Numbered from the stretch's first letter, positions 18,079-26,966 are shown. The stretch is 64,000 nucleotides of DNA from Planococcus circulans (GCF_020023385.1 NZ_JAIQCL010000010.1:332-64331); one strand, 5' to 3'. Notes: generated by a model from the letters alone, not told the origin. Made by a program: numbers and translations.

Positions 18079-19295
18079 TATGAAGTGGAGCTTGTCTGCA
18101 GTTTGTCGACACGCTTTCCGATGGCTTCAATCAATTCAGCTGGCAATGGGAAGTTCATGGCTGCCGGATCTGATTGGACTGCGGCAATAGTGGTCTGCAG
18201 TGAATCCTCTGGAATCTCGAATTTCGAGAAATCTTTCGGCAAACCGACTTGCTCCTGCAGATTGCGGATTTTCTCGACCACTTCCTCGAGTAGAGCTTGT
18301 GGAGATTTATTGCGGATATCCAGATTCAGGACCTGCGCCAATTGATCGATTTTCGGCAAGTACAGCGCCGGAATCATTTCAATGACATGGGGCAGGAAAA
18401 CGGCATTCGCGAGGCCGTGCGGTATACGGTAAAGTGCCCCGTAGGCATGTGCCAGATTATGGACTGGAATGGCGTTCAGCGCGAAGCTGAAGGCGGTGAT
18501 GCCCATGGTACTGGCCTGCAGCATTTCCATGCGCGCTTTGACATTGCTGCCGTTTTGTACAGCTTCAACGATGTTCTTTTCGAACATCCGAATGGTCTGG
18601 AGCGCATAGGCATCGGTAAAGCCGGTTGCTGTAGGCGACATCAAAGCTTCAATGGCATGGGTCAATGCGTCAAAGCCGGTGAAGGCCGTAATGAATGGCG
18701 GCAGACCAAGGGTCAGATCCGGGTCCAGCACGGCCATATTGGCGCTGATAAAAGGGTGGATGATATTCGTCTTAATCCTTTTTTCTTCGTTGTAGATGAC
18801 CGCAATCGGCGATACTTCCGAACCGGTTCCGGCTGTCGTCGGAACAGCGATATGCGGAATCGGGATGAATTGTGCTTCCGGCCAAGTATAATATGCCAAT
18901 CCGCCTGGAATCGCTTTTTTGATGTCCGTCATTCCATGATGCAATGCGAATTTGACGCCTTTTACGGTATCGAGCACACTGCCGCCGCCGACGGCAAGCA
19001 AAGAGTCAGCGGCCATTTCACGGGCATATTGGATGGCGCGGTTTACGGATTCACTGCCGGCATCCTGTTGGATATCGGTGAAGATGCCGACTAATTGTGC
19101 GCCAGTGCCGTTTTGCGTCAAGCGGAAGATTTCTGCTACTTTATCGACGATGCCGGCGTCTTTTAAGCCTTGGTCGCTGAACAGGACAACACGCTTGGCT
19201 CCCAGTCCGTTGAAAAGGTCCGGAATCATGGCTCTGGTATTGGAGCCGCTATGGATGGTGGTCATCAATGCAAAATTCGAATACGTTGTAATCAA
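18078..19295 (-). CDS. Iron-containing alcohol dehydrogenase
   Basis: Type III NAD(P)-dependent alcohol dehydrogenase. The nucleotide-binding GGGSVLDTVKG and TTAGTGSEVSP segments, and metal ligands in FDALTHAIEA and NLAHAYGALYRIPHGLAN, are intact. I start it at TTG 19295 because GGGGGG (19307-19302) lies six bases upstream, giving 405 residues; a TTG at 19310 would add five. It lies 23 bases after the aldehyde dehydrogenase stop on the same strand. The pair should oxidise an alcohol to its acid, with an unknown substrate. A choline/betaine GbsB-GbsA role is possible but not shown. Confidence 0.85.
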   Translation of the reverse strand: MITTYSNFALMTTIHSGSNTRAMIPDLFNGLGAKRVVLFSDQGLKDAGIVDKVAEIFRLTQNGTGAQLVGIFTDIQQDAGSESVNRAIQYAREMAADSLLAVGGGSVLDTVKGVKFALHHGMTDIKKAIPGGLAYYTWPEAQFIPIPHIAVPTTAGTGSEVSPIAVIYNEEKRIKTNIIHPFISANMAVLDPDLTLGLPPFITAFTGFDALTHAIEALMSPTATGFTDAYALQTIRMFEKNIVEAVQNGSNVKARMEMLQASTMGITAFSFALNAIPVHNLAHAYGALYRIPHGLANAVFLPHVIEMIPALYLPKIDQLAQVLNLDIRNKSPQALLEEVVEKIRNLQEQVGLPKDFSKFEIPEDSLQTTIAAVQSDPAAMNFPLPAELIEAIGKRVDKLQTSSTS

Positions 19296-19318
19296 TGAGA
19301 GTCCCCCCAATCTTCAAA

Positions 19319-20854
19319 TTATTGGTCGTTCGTACCTTCCGGGAACAGCAGTCCAAATGCAATCCGGCGTTCAAGCTCGGGCACCATGGAGGTATGGACA
19401 TGCTTCAATTGCGTATAAGCGTCAAGAGAATGCTTGCCCATCTCGCGGCCGATGCCGCTCTGCTTATAACCGCCAAACGGTGCATCGTTGCGCAGCATAT
19501 GCCAGTCGTTGATCCAAATGACACCGGCTTTAATTTTGCGTGCAACGTCATAGGCTTTGTTGACATCCTGAGTCCAGACACCACCCGCGAGGCCATAGAT
19601 CGTGTCATTGGCCATACGGATGGCTTCGTCCACATCGCTGTAGCGGATAACTGTCAGGACCGGACCGAATATCTCCTCCTGTGCAATGGCCATGTCGTTG
19701 GTGACATCCGCGAAAATCGTCGGCTCTACGAAATACCCGTTTTCGAATCCTTCGACCACCGCTTCTTTTCCTCCACACACCAGACGCGCTCCTTCGTTAA
19801 TGCCGGTTTCGATATAGGAGAGGATGGTCTCTTTCTGCCGTTGAGAAATGACGGGGCCCATGGCAGTCGATTCCTCCAATTGATTTCCGATCTTCAGTGT
19901 TTTCGTCAGTTCGGCAAGCTTTTCGACCACGGCATCATAGAGCGAATCCGGAACAAACAGGCGAGTGCCCGATTCGCATAATTGGCCGGAATGGAGAAAT
20001 ACACCGAACAGGCTGCCCGGCAAAGCGATTTCAAGGTCCGCATCTTCCAATAAAATATTCGGCGACTTGCCGCCAAGTTCAAGGGTGATGTTCTTGATTG
20101 ATTCGGCGGCGATTTTCATGATGTTGCGGCCGACTTCAGTAGAACCGGTAAAGGCGACTTTACCGACTTTCGGATGGCGCACGAGCGGTTCGCCGACTTC
20201 TGTGCCAGATCCGGCGACGACATTGATGACGCCTGGAGGAACAACCTCCGAAATGATTTCTGCGAGGCGCAGAGCAGTCACCGGTGTATGGCTGGCTGGT
20301 TTTAAAACGATGGTGTTGCCGGTAGCGAGAGCAGGCGCTATTTTCCACGCGGCAATCAGTAAAGGCATATTCCAAGGGGTGATGGCTGCGCAAACGCCGA
20401 TCGGCTCCCGCCAGACGAAGTTATGGGCAGGCCCTGGAAACAGGGGGGAAGGCAAGGTTTCGTTGAACGGATAGTCCACGACGAATTTGGCCATTTGCTG
20501 AAACAGGTCGATGATGCTCATGATGTCGTTTCCTGCAATGCGGCGCACGGTGCCACCGGAAGTCAGGGATTCCAAGTAGATGAGTTCATCTTTGTTCATG
20601 GCGATGGCATCTGCAATCCGGTTTAAAGCATCGGCTCTTTCCAGTGGGGCCATTTGGCTCCAACCGGAATTCTCAAAAGCGCTATGAGCCGCTTCAACTG
20701 CCTGGTCGACTTCTGCTTCCGACCCTTTCGCAACTTTGGCGACGACTTCACCTGTCGCGGGATTATGGACGTCAAACGTTTCGCCGCTTGAAGAAGAAAC
20801 CCAAGCGCCGTTGATGAAATGTGAAAAGTTCTGAACTCCAACTTGAATAGACAT
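19319..20854 (-). CDS. Aldehyde dehydrogenase (NAD-dependent)
   Basis: Class 3 aldehyde dehydrogenase superfamily, 511 residues. The general base Glu259 lies in LELGGKSPN, the catalytic Cys293 in GQLCESGTR, and the cofactor loop in VAFTGSTEVG. GGAGG precedes the ATG at 20854. It is first in a two-gene operon with the iron alcohol dehydrogenase and is divergent from a GAF-LuxR regulator that probably controls it. Substrate specificity cannot be read from sequence; it differs enough from GbsA that I do not assign betaine aldehyde. Confidence 0.87.
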   Translation of the reverse strand: MSIQVGVQNFSHFINGAWVSSSSGETFDVHNPATGEVVAKVAKGSEAEVDQAVEAAHSAFENSGWSQMAPLERADALNRIADAIAMNKDELIYLESLTSGGTVRRIAGNDIMSIIDLFQQMAKFVVDYPFNETLPSPLFPGPAHNFVWREPIGVCAAITPWNMPLLIAAWKIAPALATGNTIVLKPASHTPVTALRLAEIISEVVPPGVINVVAGSGTEVGEPLVRHPKVGKVAFTGSTEVGRNIMKIAAESIKNITLELGGKSPNILLEDADLEIALPGSLFGVFLHSGQLCESGTRLFVPDSLYDAVVEKLAELTKTLKIGNQLEESTAMGPVISQRQKETILSYIETGINEGARLVCGGKEAVVEGFENGYFVEPTIFADVTNDMAIAQEEIFGPVLTVIRYSDVDEAIRMANDTIYGLAGGVWTQDVNKAYDVARKIKAGVIWINDWHMLRNDAPFGGYKQSGIGREMGKHSLDAYTQLKHVHTSMVPELERRIAFGLLFPEGTNDQ

Positions 20855-20878
20855 GGCTTTACCTCCAATTGAATTTTT

Positions 20879-20949
20879 CTGTCAGACAGGCTATGATGGA
20901 ACTGATCTGTAAAAAGACGGAATATTCCAATAAAAATGTAAGGGCTTAC
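20879..20949. promoter_or_regulatory. Three palindromes in the aldh / luxR-type intergenic region
   Basis: CTGTCAGACAG (20879-20889), GGAATATTCC (20919-20928) and GTAAGGGCTTAC (20938-20949) are perfect inverted repeats within 70 bp, between a divergent regulator and its likely target operon. They are candidate operators. No clear SigA or SigL promoter could be assigned. Confidence 0.4.
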
Positions 20950-21019
20950 AGTTGAAGCTTAGAATAGGGCAAGAGAAAAGTACATCCCTGAAAATGTAGG
21001 GGGAAAGAGGGGGACACTC

Positions 21020-21721
21020 ATGCAAGGGTTACCGGTTTCTGTAGAGGAATATATCAATGGTCTGATAGGTGCAGAAAGTCCTGAGGAAAAAATCAGCCGG
21101 ATTGTGGAAGGGTTTTTCAGTTTCTTTCCTTTTTCCAGGCTGTCCTTATTTTCTTATTCCCCCATCAATTTCGTAGGGGAATTGATTTTTTCGCTGCATG
21201 CCGATGGATCGACACTCAATCAAGATGCCATCCGGGAAGACATTCGGACGATCCAGCCTATTTACGACGCAATTCTGGACAAAAAAGCAAGATACATAAC
21301 GGTCGGCGAAAATAAATCTGAGCTGCCTGCAAAGTATGTCGAAAAATATAAATTGTCTTCTGTTCTTGTAGTCCCCATCAAAAAAGGGGCGTTGGTCATC
21401 GGCTGTGTGTTGATCGACGGCTACAAAGGGGAAGACAGTGTAAAGGAAACGCTGGTCCAACTGGTGGAGAACTATTTTGGAAAAGCCTTCAACAAATTGT
21501 CTTTCATCAATGAGGAACAGGTGGAGCATAAGTTGAGCAAACGGGAAATTGAAGTTCTTGAACAGCTGTCGCTCGGATGGAGCACGAAAGAGATGGCGTC
21601 GAATATGGGGATCAGTGAATTTACGGCAAGGGATTATATTGCCTCTGCCATGAAAAAATTGAACGTCAGGCACCGGGCACAAGCTATCGGAGAAGCGATC
21701 AGGAGCGGATTGATCTCATAG
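21020..21721 (+). CDS. GAF domain / LuxR-type HTH transcriptional regulator
   Basis: A 233-residue regulator. Residues about 20-165 resemble a GAF-type sensor (SSVLVVPIKKGALVIGCVLIDGYKGED). Residues about 168-230 form a GerE/LuxR helix-turn-helix, with LSKREIEVLEQLSLGWSTKE and the recognition helix in ISEFTARDYIASAMKKL. No receiver domain is present, so it is not a standard response regulator and more likely senses a small ligand. It is divergent from the aldh-adh operon, which is the probable target. GAGGGGG lies about seven bases before the ATG. Confidence 0.75.
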   Translation: MQGLPVSVEEYINGLIGAESPEEKISRIVEGFFSFFPFSRLSLFSYSPINFVGELIFSLHADGSTLNQDAIREDIRTIQPIYDAILDKKARYITVGENKSELPAKYVEKYKLSSVLVVPIKKGALVIGCVLIDGYKGEDSVKETLVQLVENYFGKAFNKLSFINEEQVEHKLSKREIEVLEQLSLGWSTKEMASNMGISEFTARDYIASAMKKLNVRHRAQAIGEAIRSGLIS

Positions 21722-21736
21722 GTGAATTCACTGAAA

Positions 21737-21777
21737 AAAGAAGAAGCGGTGGACTGGGTCCATCGCTTCTTCTTTCT
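21737..21777. terminator. Bidirectional terminator (luxR-type / ytoA)
   Basis: Arms AAGAAGAAGCGGTGGA and TCCATCGCTTCTTCTT with one mismatch, between convergent genes. Confidence 0.85.
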
Positions 21778-21785
21778 AACAGGGT

Positions 21786-22301
21786 TCATTGCTTTTGAAG
21801 AGATTTGTAATAAGCTCCTTTTTCCGCATATTCGCGGACGATCCGTTCCATGTCGATCTTATCGTCTTCGCGGAGTTCACGAACGACTTTCGCCGGGCGT
21901 CCAAGAGCAAGCATGCCCGGAGGGATAACTTTACCGGGCGGCACCAGGCTGCCGGCTCCGACGAATGCGCCTTCACCGACTTCTGCGCCATCCAGGATGA
22001 CGGACCCCATCCCAACTAAGGCACCTTTACGGATCGTGCAACTGTGAAGGGTCACCTGATGGCCGATGGTCACTTCGTCTTCCAGAAGCAATGTCTTGCC
22101 AGGGCTTTGGTGCAGCATGCAAAGATCTTGGATATTGACTTTATTGCCAATGACAGTTGGAGATACATCGCCACGGATGACGGTGTTGAACCAAACCGAT
22201 GATTCAGCACCGATGGTTACATCGCCAGAAATGGTCGTGTAGTCTGCGATGAAAACAGTTGGATCGATTTGGGGGAATTTGTCTTTATATGGATAAATCA
22301 T
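21786..22301 (-). CDS. ytoA: Gamma-carbonic-anhydrase-like hexapeptide-repeat protein YtoA
   Basis: Left-handed beta-helix protein of the gamma-carbonic anhydrase/PaaY group, 171 residues. Hexapeptide repeats (DVTIGAESSVWFNTVIRGD...) span most of the chain, and the metal-ligand His residues are present in DLCMLHQSP, VTIGHQVTLHSC and the preceding strand. Real carbonic anhydrase activity is unproven in most YtoA-type proteins. AAAGGAG precedes the ATG. It is close to metK, as in B. subtilis. Confidence 0.88.
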   Translation of the reverse strand: MIYPYKDKFPQIDPTVFIADYTTISGDVTIGAESSVWFNTVIRGDVSPTVIGNKVNIQDLCMLHQSPGKTLLLEDEVTIGHQVTLHSCTIRKGALVGMGSVILDGAEVGEGAFVGAGSLVPPGKVIPPGMLALGRPAKVVRELREDDKIDMERIVREYAEKGAYYKSLQKQ

Positions 22302-22414
22302 GGCAAAGCTCCTTTAAAAAAGATAAGATATTCTATAATCGTAACAAATCAAATCGAAACGTCAAATAGGAAATCAGCAATAAGAGTCGATTGGCGAAGA
22401 AAGGAAGTCGGACT

Positions 22415-23227
22415 ATGTGGAAATGGCAGGCGGAAGGAACAGCAAAAGCAGTAGTGGTATTGATCCATAATGCGTACGAACAGCATATGCGCTATGCGTG
22501 GCAAATTGAGAAATGGCGATCGGCAGGGTTTCATGTCTATACGGCTGATCTGCCGGGCCATGGCAAGAACGCCGGAGCGGATCATGTACACCGGGAATCG
22601 TTTGAGGATTATGAACGGGCAGTGAGCGAAATGCTGAAGCTATCATCGGAAAACGATTTGCCGGTGTTTGTCATCGCGCACGGCCTTGGAGCTACAATCG
22701 CCATGAATGTCCTCGGCAACCGAAAATTTAATGTAGCCGGAGCCATCTTTACGTCGCCGTGGCTTCAATTGAAAAAATTGCCCCCTAAAGCACCCAATGC
22801 TTTTCCCGGCGTTGCACAATTGACGGGCCGCAGAAAAATGGATCATGGAATCGAGCTTCGGCATCTGACCAGAGACCAATTTTCCTTTGACCAGGAAACG
22901 GAAAACAAGTTGTATCATTCGGTCATCACGGCAGGGTGGTATAAGGAATTGCAGGGCTATATGAAAGAAACTGCGGCCGCTGTCGAGCTGTATCCACAGA
23001 TTCCCACCTATCTGCATACAGCAGAACGGGATATGATCACAGAAGTGGAAGCTTCCCGGCAGTGGCTAATGAAGCAGCAGCTGACCGAATTCAGTTACAA
23101 GGAATGGAAATTCTGCTATCATGATATTTTTCAGGAACCCGAAAAAGAAGAAGTCTTTCTGGCTACGCAGGCTTTTATCCACACCGTTCTGCGTTCTGTC
23201 GGTTACCTGATCGAAGAAAACGTATAA
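22415..23227 (+). CDS. ytpA: YtpA-like alpha/beta hydrolase with altered catalytic site
   Basis: The 270-residue protein aligns by eye with B. subtilis YtpA, a lysophospholipase-type hydrolase linked to bacilysocin: MWKWQAEGT start, RYAWQIEKWRSAGFHV, DLPGHGKN and CYHDIFQEPEKEE. The nucleophile elbow GHSMGG is replaced by AHGLGA (residues 88-93), so the Ser is Gly90. The oxyanion HG is replaced by HN. The Asp (ERDMI) and His (YHDIF) remain. It may be inactive or have a different role. The start is ATG 22415, seven bases after AAGGAAG (22401-22407); an earlier TTG at 22391 has no SD. Confidence 0.75.
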   Translation: MWKWQAEGTAKAVVVLIHNAYEQHMRYAWQIEKWRSAGFHVYTADLPGHGKNAGADHVHRESFEDYERAVSEMLKLSSENDLPVFVIAHGLGATIAMNVLGNRKFNVAGAIFTSPWLQLKKLPPKAPNAFPGVAQLTGRRKMDHGIELRHLTRDQFSFDQETENKLYHSVITAGWYKELQGYMKETAAAVELYPQIPTYLHTAERDMITEVEASRQWLMKQQLTEFSYKEWKFCYHDIFQEPEKEEVFLATQAFIHTVLRSVGYLIEENV

Positions 23228-23291
23228 ATTATTGCCAGGGGGTTTTTCTTTATCTACTGGTCGTATACGCGGGACAAAGGAGTAGATCAAA

Positions 23292-24299
23292 ATGGCTTTA
23301 AATTACAGCATACTGGACCAATCCCCGATTTCAGAAGGCAGTTCCCCCCAGGAAGCCCTGAAGCAGACGGCGATCCTTGCACAAAAAGCCGAGCAATGGG
23401 GCTATACCCGGTTTTGGGTGTCAGAGCACCACGATGCAACGACTCTGGCCGGCTCTTCTCCGGAAGTGTTGATTGCACATCTTGGAGCCGTGACCAAAAC
23501 CATCCGGCTCGGTTCGGGGGGCGTTATGCTGCCGCATTATGCGCCTTTTAAAATTGCGGAAAACTTTAAGCTGTTGGAAGCTTTGTATCCAGATAGAATT
23601 GATGCAGGAGTCGGAAGAGCGCCAGGAGGCATGCCGCGTGCTTCCTATGCTTTAAACGAAGGCAAAAAGCGGGACACCAGCCAATTCCCGAGGCAAATCG
23701 ACGATCTTCGCATGTACCTGACGGATTCCATACCGGAAGAACATCCATATTACGGCATGAAAGCGACACCGGTAACCAAGCACAGCCCACCAATTTGGGT
23801 GCTGGGTTCGAGTGAAAACTCAGCGCAGCTGGCAGCGGAAAAAGGGCTGCCTTATATGTTCGCCCATTTCATCAACGGCGAAGGCGGACAGCAGTTTGCC
23901 AAAGAATACCGTGATCGCTTCAAGCCTTATAAGGACAGTAAACCTTATGTCGGCTTTGCTATTTTTGTGGTCTGCCAGGAAACACCGGAACAAGCGGAAC
24001 GAGTCGCTTCGTCAATGGATCTTTCATTGTGCATGGGAGCGCAGGGGATGCCTTCAAAAGGTACGCCACCGCCTGAAAAAGCAATGGACTACCCCTATTC
24101 CAAATTCGAAAAACTGCTGGTCGCCGAAAACCGCCGCCGGATGGTCGTCGGGACACCGGAACAGGTAGTGGACAGGTTGGAAGACTTTGCAGACGAGTAT
24201 GGAGCAGACGAAGTGATGCTGGTTTCCTCTGCCTACAATTTTACCGACAAACTAAGAACCTTCCAGCTCGTAGCGGAAGAAATGAAGAAGCGCCGGTAG
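23292..24299 (+). CDS. LLM-class flavin-dependent oxidoreductase
   Basis: Luciferase-like monooxygenase of 335 residues in the FMN-dependent MsnO8/YwcH-type group. SILDQSPISEGSS, the EHH motif in FWVSEHHDATTLAGSSPEVL, GSGGVMLPHYAPFKIAENF and DAGVGRAPGG are family signatures. The substrate is not predictable. AAAGGAG at 23276-23282 precedes the ATG. It lies 64 bases downstream of the YtpA-like gene on the same strand and may be cotranscribed. Confidence 0.85.
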   Translation: MALNYSILDQSPISEGSSPQEALKQTAILAQKAEQWGYTRFWVSEHHDATTLAGSSPEVLIAHLGAVTKTIRLGSGGVMLPHYAPFKIAENFKLLEALYPDRIDAGVGRAPGGMPRASYALNEGKKRDTSQFPRQIDDLRMYLTDSIPEEHPYYGMKATPVTKHSPPIWVLGSSENSAQLAAEKGLPYMFAHFINGEGGQQFAKEYRDRFKPYKDSKPYVGFAIFVVCQETPEQAERVASSMDLSLCMGAQGMPSKGTPPPEKAMDYPYSKFEKLLVAENRRRMVVGTPEQVVDRLEDFADEYGADEVMLVSSAYNFTDKLRTFQLVAEEMKKRR

Positions 24300-24323
24300 G
24301 AGAGTTCCTATCGGCGTTTTTGG
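24288..24323 (+). terminator. Terminator of the LLM oxidoreductase gene
   Basis: CGCCGGTAGGA / TCCTATCGGCG arms (one G-T pair) with a 4-nt loop and five Ts, overlapping the stop codon. Confidence 0.8.
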
Positions 24324-24445
24324 GGGAGTATTGGACATCCCGGAATGGCCAATGATCCTGTTGTAGCTTAGTGCATTTCAAACTAGTTGCTAAAAGAGGC
24401 ACAAGGAGCCTGAACATATAAATAATGAAGGTCATAGCCGATCTT

Positions 24446-25219
24446 TTATTCAGTATTTTTATTTCGTGAATCCATCCCATTACTTTGGTGAACTAACCAC
24501 TCTCTCAAAGTACGGTTAAATTGCTGTGCTTTTTGCACGGGCCAAGCATGCTGGGCATCAGAGATCAACCTGGTTACCGCGGTCGGTATGAACTGCGGGG
24601 CTATCTCGATGGATTCCAGAATGCCTCGCGATTCCTGATCTCCCGCAACTATCAGACACGGACTATCGATATGCCCATATGATTCATCCAGACGAAACTG
24701 CATGATTTCTTGCCAGATGGTTTCGTATGTTTCTTTAGTCAGTAGCTGATAGTCCGCTATGAACTCAGCCGATTTATTGGGAGGCAAATGGTAGTAGCCA
24801 TGAGCCAGTTTGTTGAGATATCGGTCATTCCTGATGCCTCGTTGAACTATTCGGGATTGTATTTTAAGCAAGAACTGGAACTGCATGGGTTGGACGGTAA
24901 TACCGCTGATGAATGTGCTGAGAATCTTTTCAGGGTAATGTTTTGCTAATTCTAAAGCAACATGGCCTCCCAATGAAATCCCTACAACATGGATCTTTCG
25001 ACTTTTTATCACGTGTTGTGCAATCAGATTTGTAGTATCCGCCAAACTTAACCAAGGAGTGGAGACGCTTTTTCCATGTCCGGGTAAATCTGCCAGAATA
25101 ACTTGATAATCCGAGAATGCTGGTTCTTGTTGCCACCACATCCAACGGCTCGCACCAAGTCCATGAATAAAGAGAATGGATTCGTTTCCGTTGAAGGAGG
25201 TCTCCGTATAATCAATCAT
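24446..25219 (-). CDS. Alpha/beta fold hydrolase
   Basis: A 257-residue hydrolase with a complete catalytic set: the oxyanion segment FIHGLGAS, Ser82 in VGISLGG, Asp in IVAGDQES and His in SDAQHAWPVQ. The architecture resembles esterases and MhpC-type C-C hydrolases, with no clear substrate. The codon use looks more A+T-rich than the neighbouring core genes, suggesting an accessory gene. No strong SD or terminator was seen. Confidence 0.75.
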   Translation of the reverse strand: MIDYTETSFNGNESILFIHGLGASRWMWWQQEPAFSDYQVILADLPGHGKSVSTPWLSLADTTNLIAQHVIKSRKIHVVGISLGGHVALELAKHYPEKILSTFISGITVQPMQFQFLLKIQSRIVQRGIRNDRYLNKLAHGYYHLPPNKSAEFIADYQLLTKETYETIWQEIMQFRLDESYGHIDSPCLIVAGDQESRGILESIEIAPQFIPTAVTRLISDAQHAWPVQKAQQFNRTLREWLVHQSNGMDSRNKNTE

Positions 25220-25582
25220 GTTTAAAATCCCCTAACATTTAGATTTACCACTTTTCCAGCAAAAGCAATGTTTGATAAAATTCTGCTCATTAAACTTATT
25301 GGATTATATTCACTGTATAAAGACTGGATTCTCAGTTTAAGTCATTTCTAAACCTCTGAAGCTCATTTTGAGGTTACAGTGGCCAGAATAGTTGCGGCAG
25401 CAGGTTAACGTCGTGATTGGATTTTAGCAGTTCGCCTGAAATTTGATCTGTATGAATAGTTGAAACGGCTGTATTGAAGAGAAATGTTCCAGTCGGGAAA
25501 AAGTCGTAAACGACGATTGAAGCGTAAACTTCTAGAGGGAAATGTTAAAATAAATACTAAATTAATGAGGGGAGGAAAAACA
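25220..25582. other. Intergenic region before the zinc-binding-type dehydrogenase
   Basis: About 360 bases of divergent, A+T-rich spacer with no supported gene. It contains an inverted repeat AACCTC...GAGGTT (25351-25375), a perfect palindrome GTCGTAAACGAC (25503-25514) and a direct repeat of CGTAAAC (25505 and 25523). The last two are candidate operator elements for the downstream gene. Confidence 0.4.
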
Positions 25583-26563
25583 ATGAACAGTAACTCAGGT
25601 ACTCCTGCTGAATTGATGAAAGCCGCTGTCTTACATGAATTCGGATCTGAAGGACAGCTGGTCACTGAAACCATTCGGTTACCTGATGTGGGTGATTCCG
25701 AAGTATTGATCAGAGTAGAATTTGCAGGGATCGGGCAATGGGACATCTTTGAAAGAGAAGGCGGTTACGCGGAGATGCTGGAAATGAATGTGAAATTCCC
25801 TTATGTGCTGGGATCTGAAGGTTCAGGAACAATCGTTTCGATAGGCAAGGAGGTAAAAGGGCTTGCAGTAGGTGATAAAGTAATGGCGACAGGATTTCTG
25901 AATCCTAAAGGCGGTTTCTATGCGGAGTTTGCCGCAATCGACCAAAAGTACGTAACGCATCTCCCACCGTCTATCAGTATTCAAGAAGCGGGTGTTATTT
26001 CAGGAGTAGGAATAACGGCTTTGCGTGGTTTGGAAGATGTCCTGCAGCTGAAAAAAGATGAGTCGATCGTTGTGTTTGGAGCGAGTGGTGGAGTTGGCCA
26101 TTTGGCCGTTCAGCTCGCTAAGCAGATCGGTGCGAGGGTCTTTGCTATTGCATCAGGAGCTGATGGTGTTGAGATGCTCCAGAAGCTTGGCATTGAGAAT
26201 GCAGTGGATGGCTATAAGGATGATCTGCTGTCTGCAGCGAAAGCGGTTGAACCGGAAGGGTTTGATGCAGCTTTATTGACTGCAGGCGGGGAAGCCGTTA
26301 AAACGATTGCCCAGATGATGAAAGCGGATGGGCGAATCGCCTATCCGAACGGTATTTTTCCACTGCCGGAAAGTGATGAAGTTAAGGCCGTTGCTTACAA
26401 TGGGGATCCCGATGCGGATATACTAAGCCGGTTTACCCATTACGTGAAGAGTGGAAATATCAGAGCGCATATCGATCATTCCTTCCCATTGGAACAAGCG
26501 TCTACAGCTCATTTTGCTTTAAAGAAACATTATGTAGGGAAACTGGGATTGAAAATAAGTTGA
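25583..26563 (+). CDS. NADP-dependent quinone oxidoreductase-like (MDR superfamily) dehydrogenase
   Basis: A medium-chain dehydrogenase/reductase of 326 residues. The GroES-like N-terminal domain (VLGSEGSGTIVSIGKEVKGLAVGDKV) is followed by a Rossmann domain with VFGASGGVGHLAVQLAKQIGARV, and the structural and catalytic zinc Cys sets are absent. That fits the zeta-crystallin/quinone oxidoreductase branch. The start is ATG 25583 with GGGGAGG just upstream; the frame is open further up but lacks an SD. A perfect 27-bp inverted repeat follows the gene. Confidence 0.82.
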   Translation: MNSNSGTPAELMKAAVLHEFGSEGQLVTETIRLPDVGDSEVLIRVEFAGIGQWDIFEREGGYAEMLEMNVKFPYVLGSEGSGTIVSIGKEVKGLAVGDKVMATGFLNPKGGFYAEFAAIDQKYVTHLPPSISIQEAGVISGVGITALRGLEDVLQLKKDESIVVFGASGGVGHLAVQLAKQIGARVFAIASGADGVEMLQKLGIENAVDGYKDDLLSAAKAVEPEGFDAALLTAGGEAVKTIAQMMKADGRIAYPNGIFPLPESDEVKAVAYNGDPDADILSRFTHYVKSGNIRAHIDHSFPLEQASTAHFALKKHYVGKLGLKIS

Positions 26564-26580
26564 AATTTTGCAAAGCATTA

Positions 26581-26638
26581 TATTCACTAAAGTAAGCGGA
26601 AAACATAGAGTTATGTTTTCCGCTTACTTTAGTGAATA
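26581..26638. repeat. Perfect 27-bp inverted repeat (4-nt loop), probable bidirectional terminator
   Basis: Arms 26581-26607 and 26612-26638 are exactly complementary over 27 bp around GAGT. The hairpin lies between convergent genes, so it can act as a terminator in both directions. It is longer than the other terminators here and lacks a clean T-tract. Confidence 0.8.
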
Positions 26639-26651
26639 GATGGAATTAGAC

Positions 26652-26966
26652 CTAAGAAACCAGCTTCAATCCCACTGCCGCACCTAGCACCATCGCAATA
26701 AAGAAAATCCGCTTCCAGTCTTTGGATTCATTGTAAAATAGCATGCCGATTATTGCTCCGCCAGAAGCGCCGATGCCGGTCCAAATCGCATAGGCTGTTC
26801 CCATGGCCAATGTTTCCATAGCGTAAGCCAAAAAGACAAAGCTCGACCCGAATCCGAAAATCAGCCACACAAGAGATTGCCAATTGCGGTCTTGGTGCAA
26901 CTTGTTGATCATGGCCACACCGAACATTTCAAATAGCCCAGCTAACACTAATGCTGCCCACGCCAT
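26652..26966 (-). CDS. ykkD: Guanidinium exporter subunit, small multidrug resistance family (YkkD-like)
   Basis: SMR-family membrane protein of 104 residues with four helices and the essential membrane Glu near residue 13 (GLFEMFGVAMINK). It resembles B. subtilis YkkD closely, including YAMETLAMGTAYAIWTGIGA and RIFFIA. SMR pairs of this type export guanidinium as heterodimers. Its ATG shares one base with the ykkC stop (TAATG), so they are coupled. The upstream guanidine-I riboswitch supports the substrate. Confidence 0.9.
   Translation of the reverse strand: MAWAALVLAGLFEMFGVAMINKLHQDRNWQSLVWLIFGFGSSFVFLAYAMETLAMGTAYAIWTGIGASGGAIIGMLFYNESKDWKRIFFIAMVLGAAVGLKLVS

Noticed and set aside
18078-20854. 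Assignment as choline-to-glycine betaine genes gbsB-gbsA
   Set aside because: The architecture is similar, but the regulator is LuxR-like rather than GbsR-like and no betaine transporter is near, so the substrate is left open.
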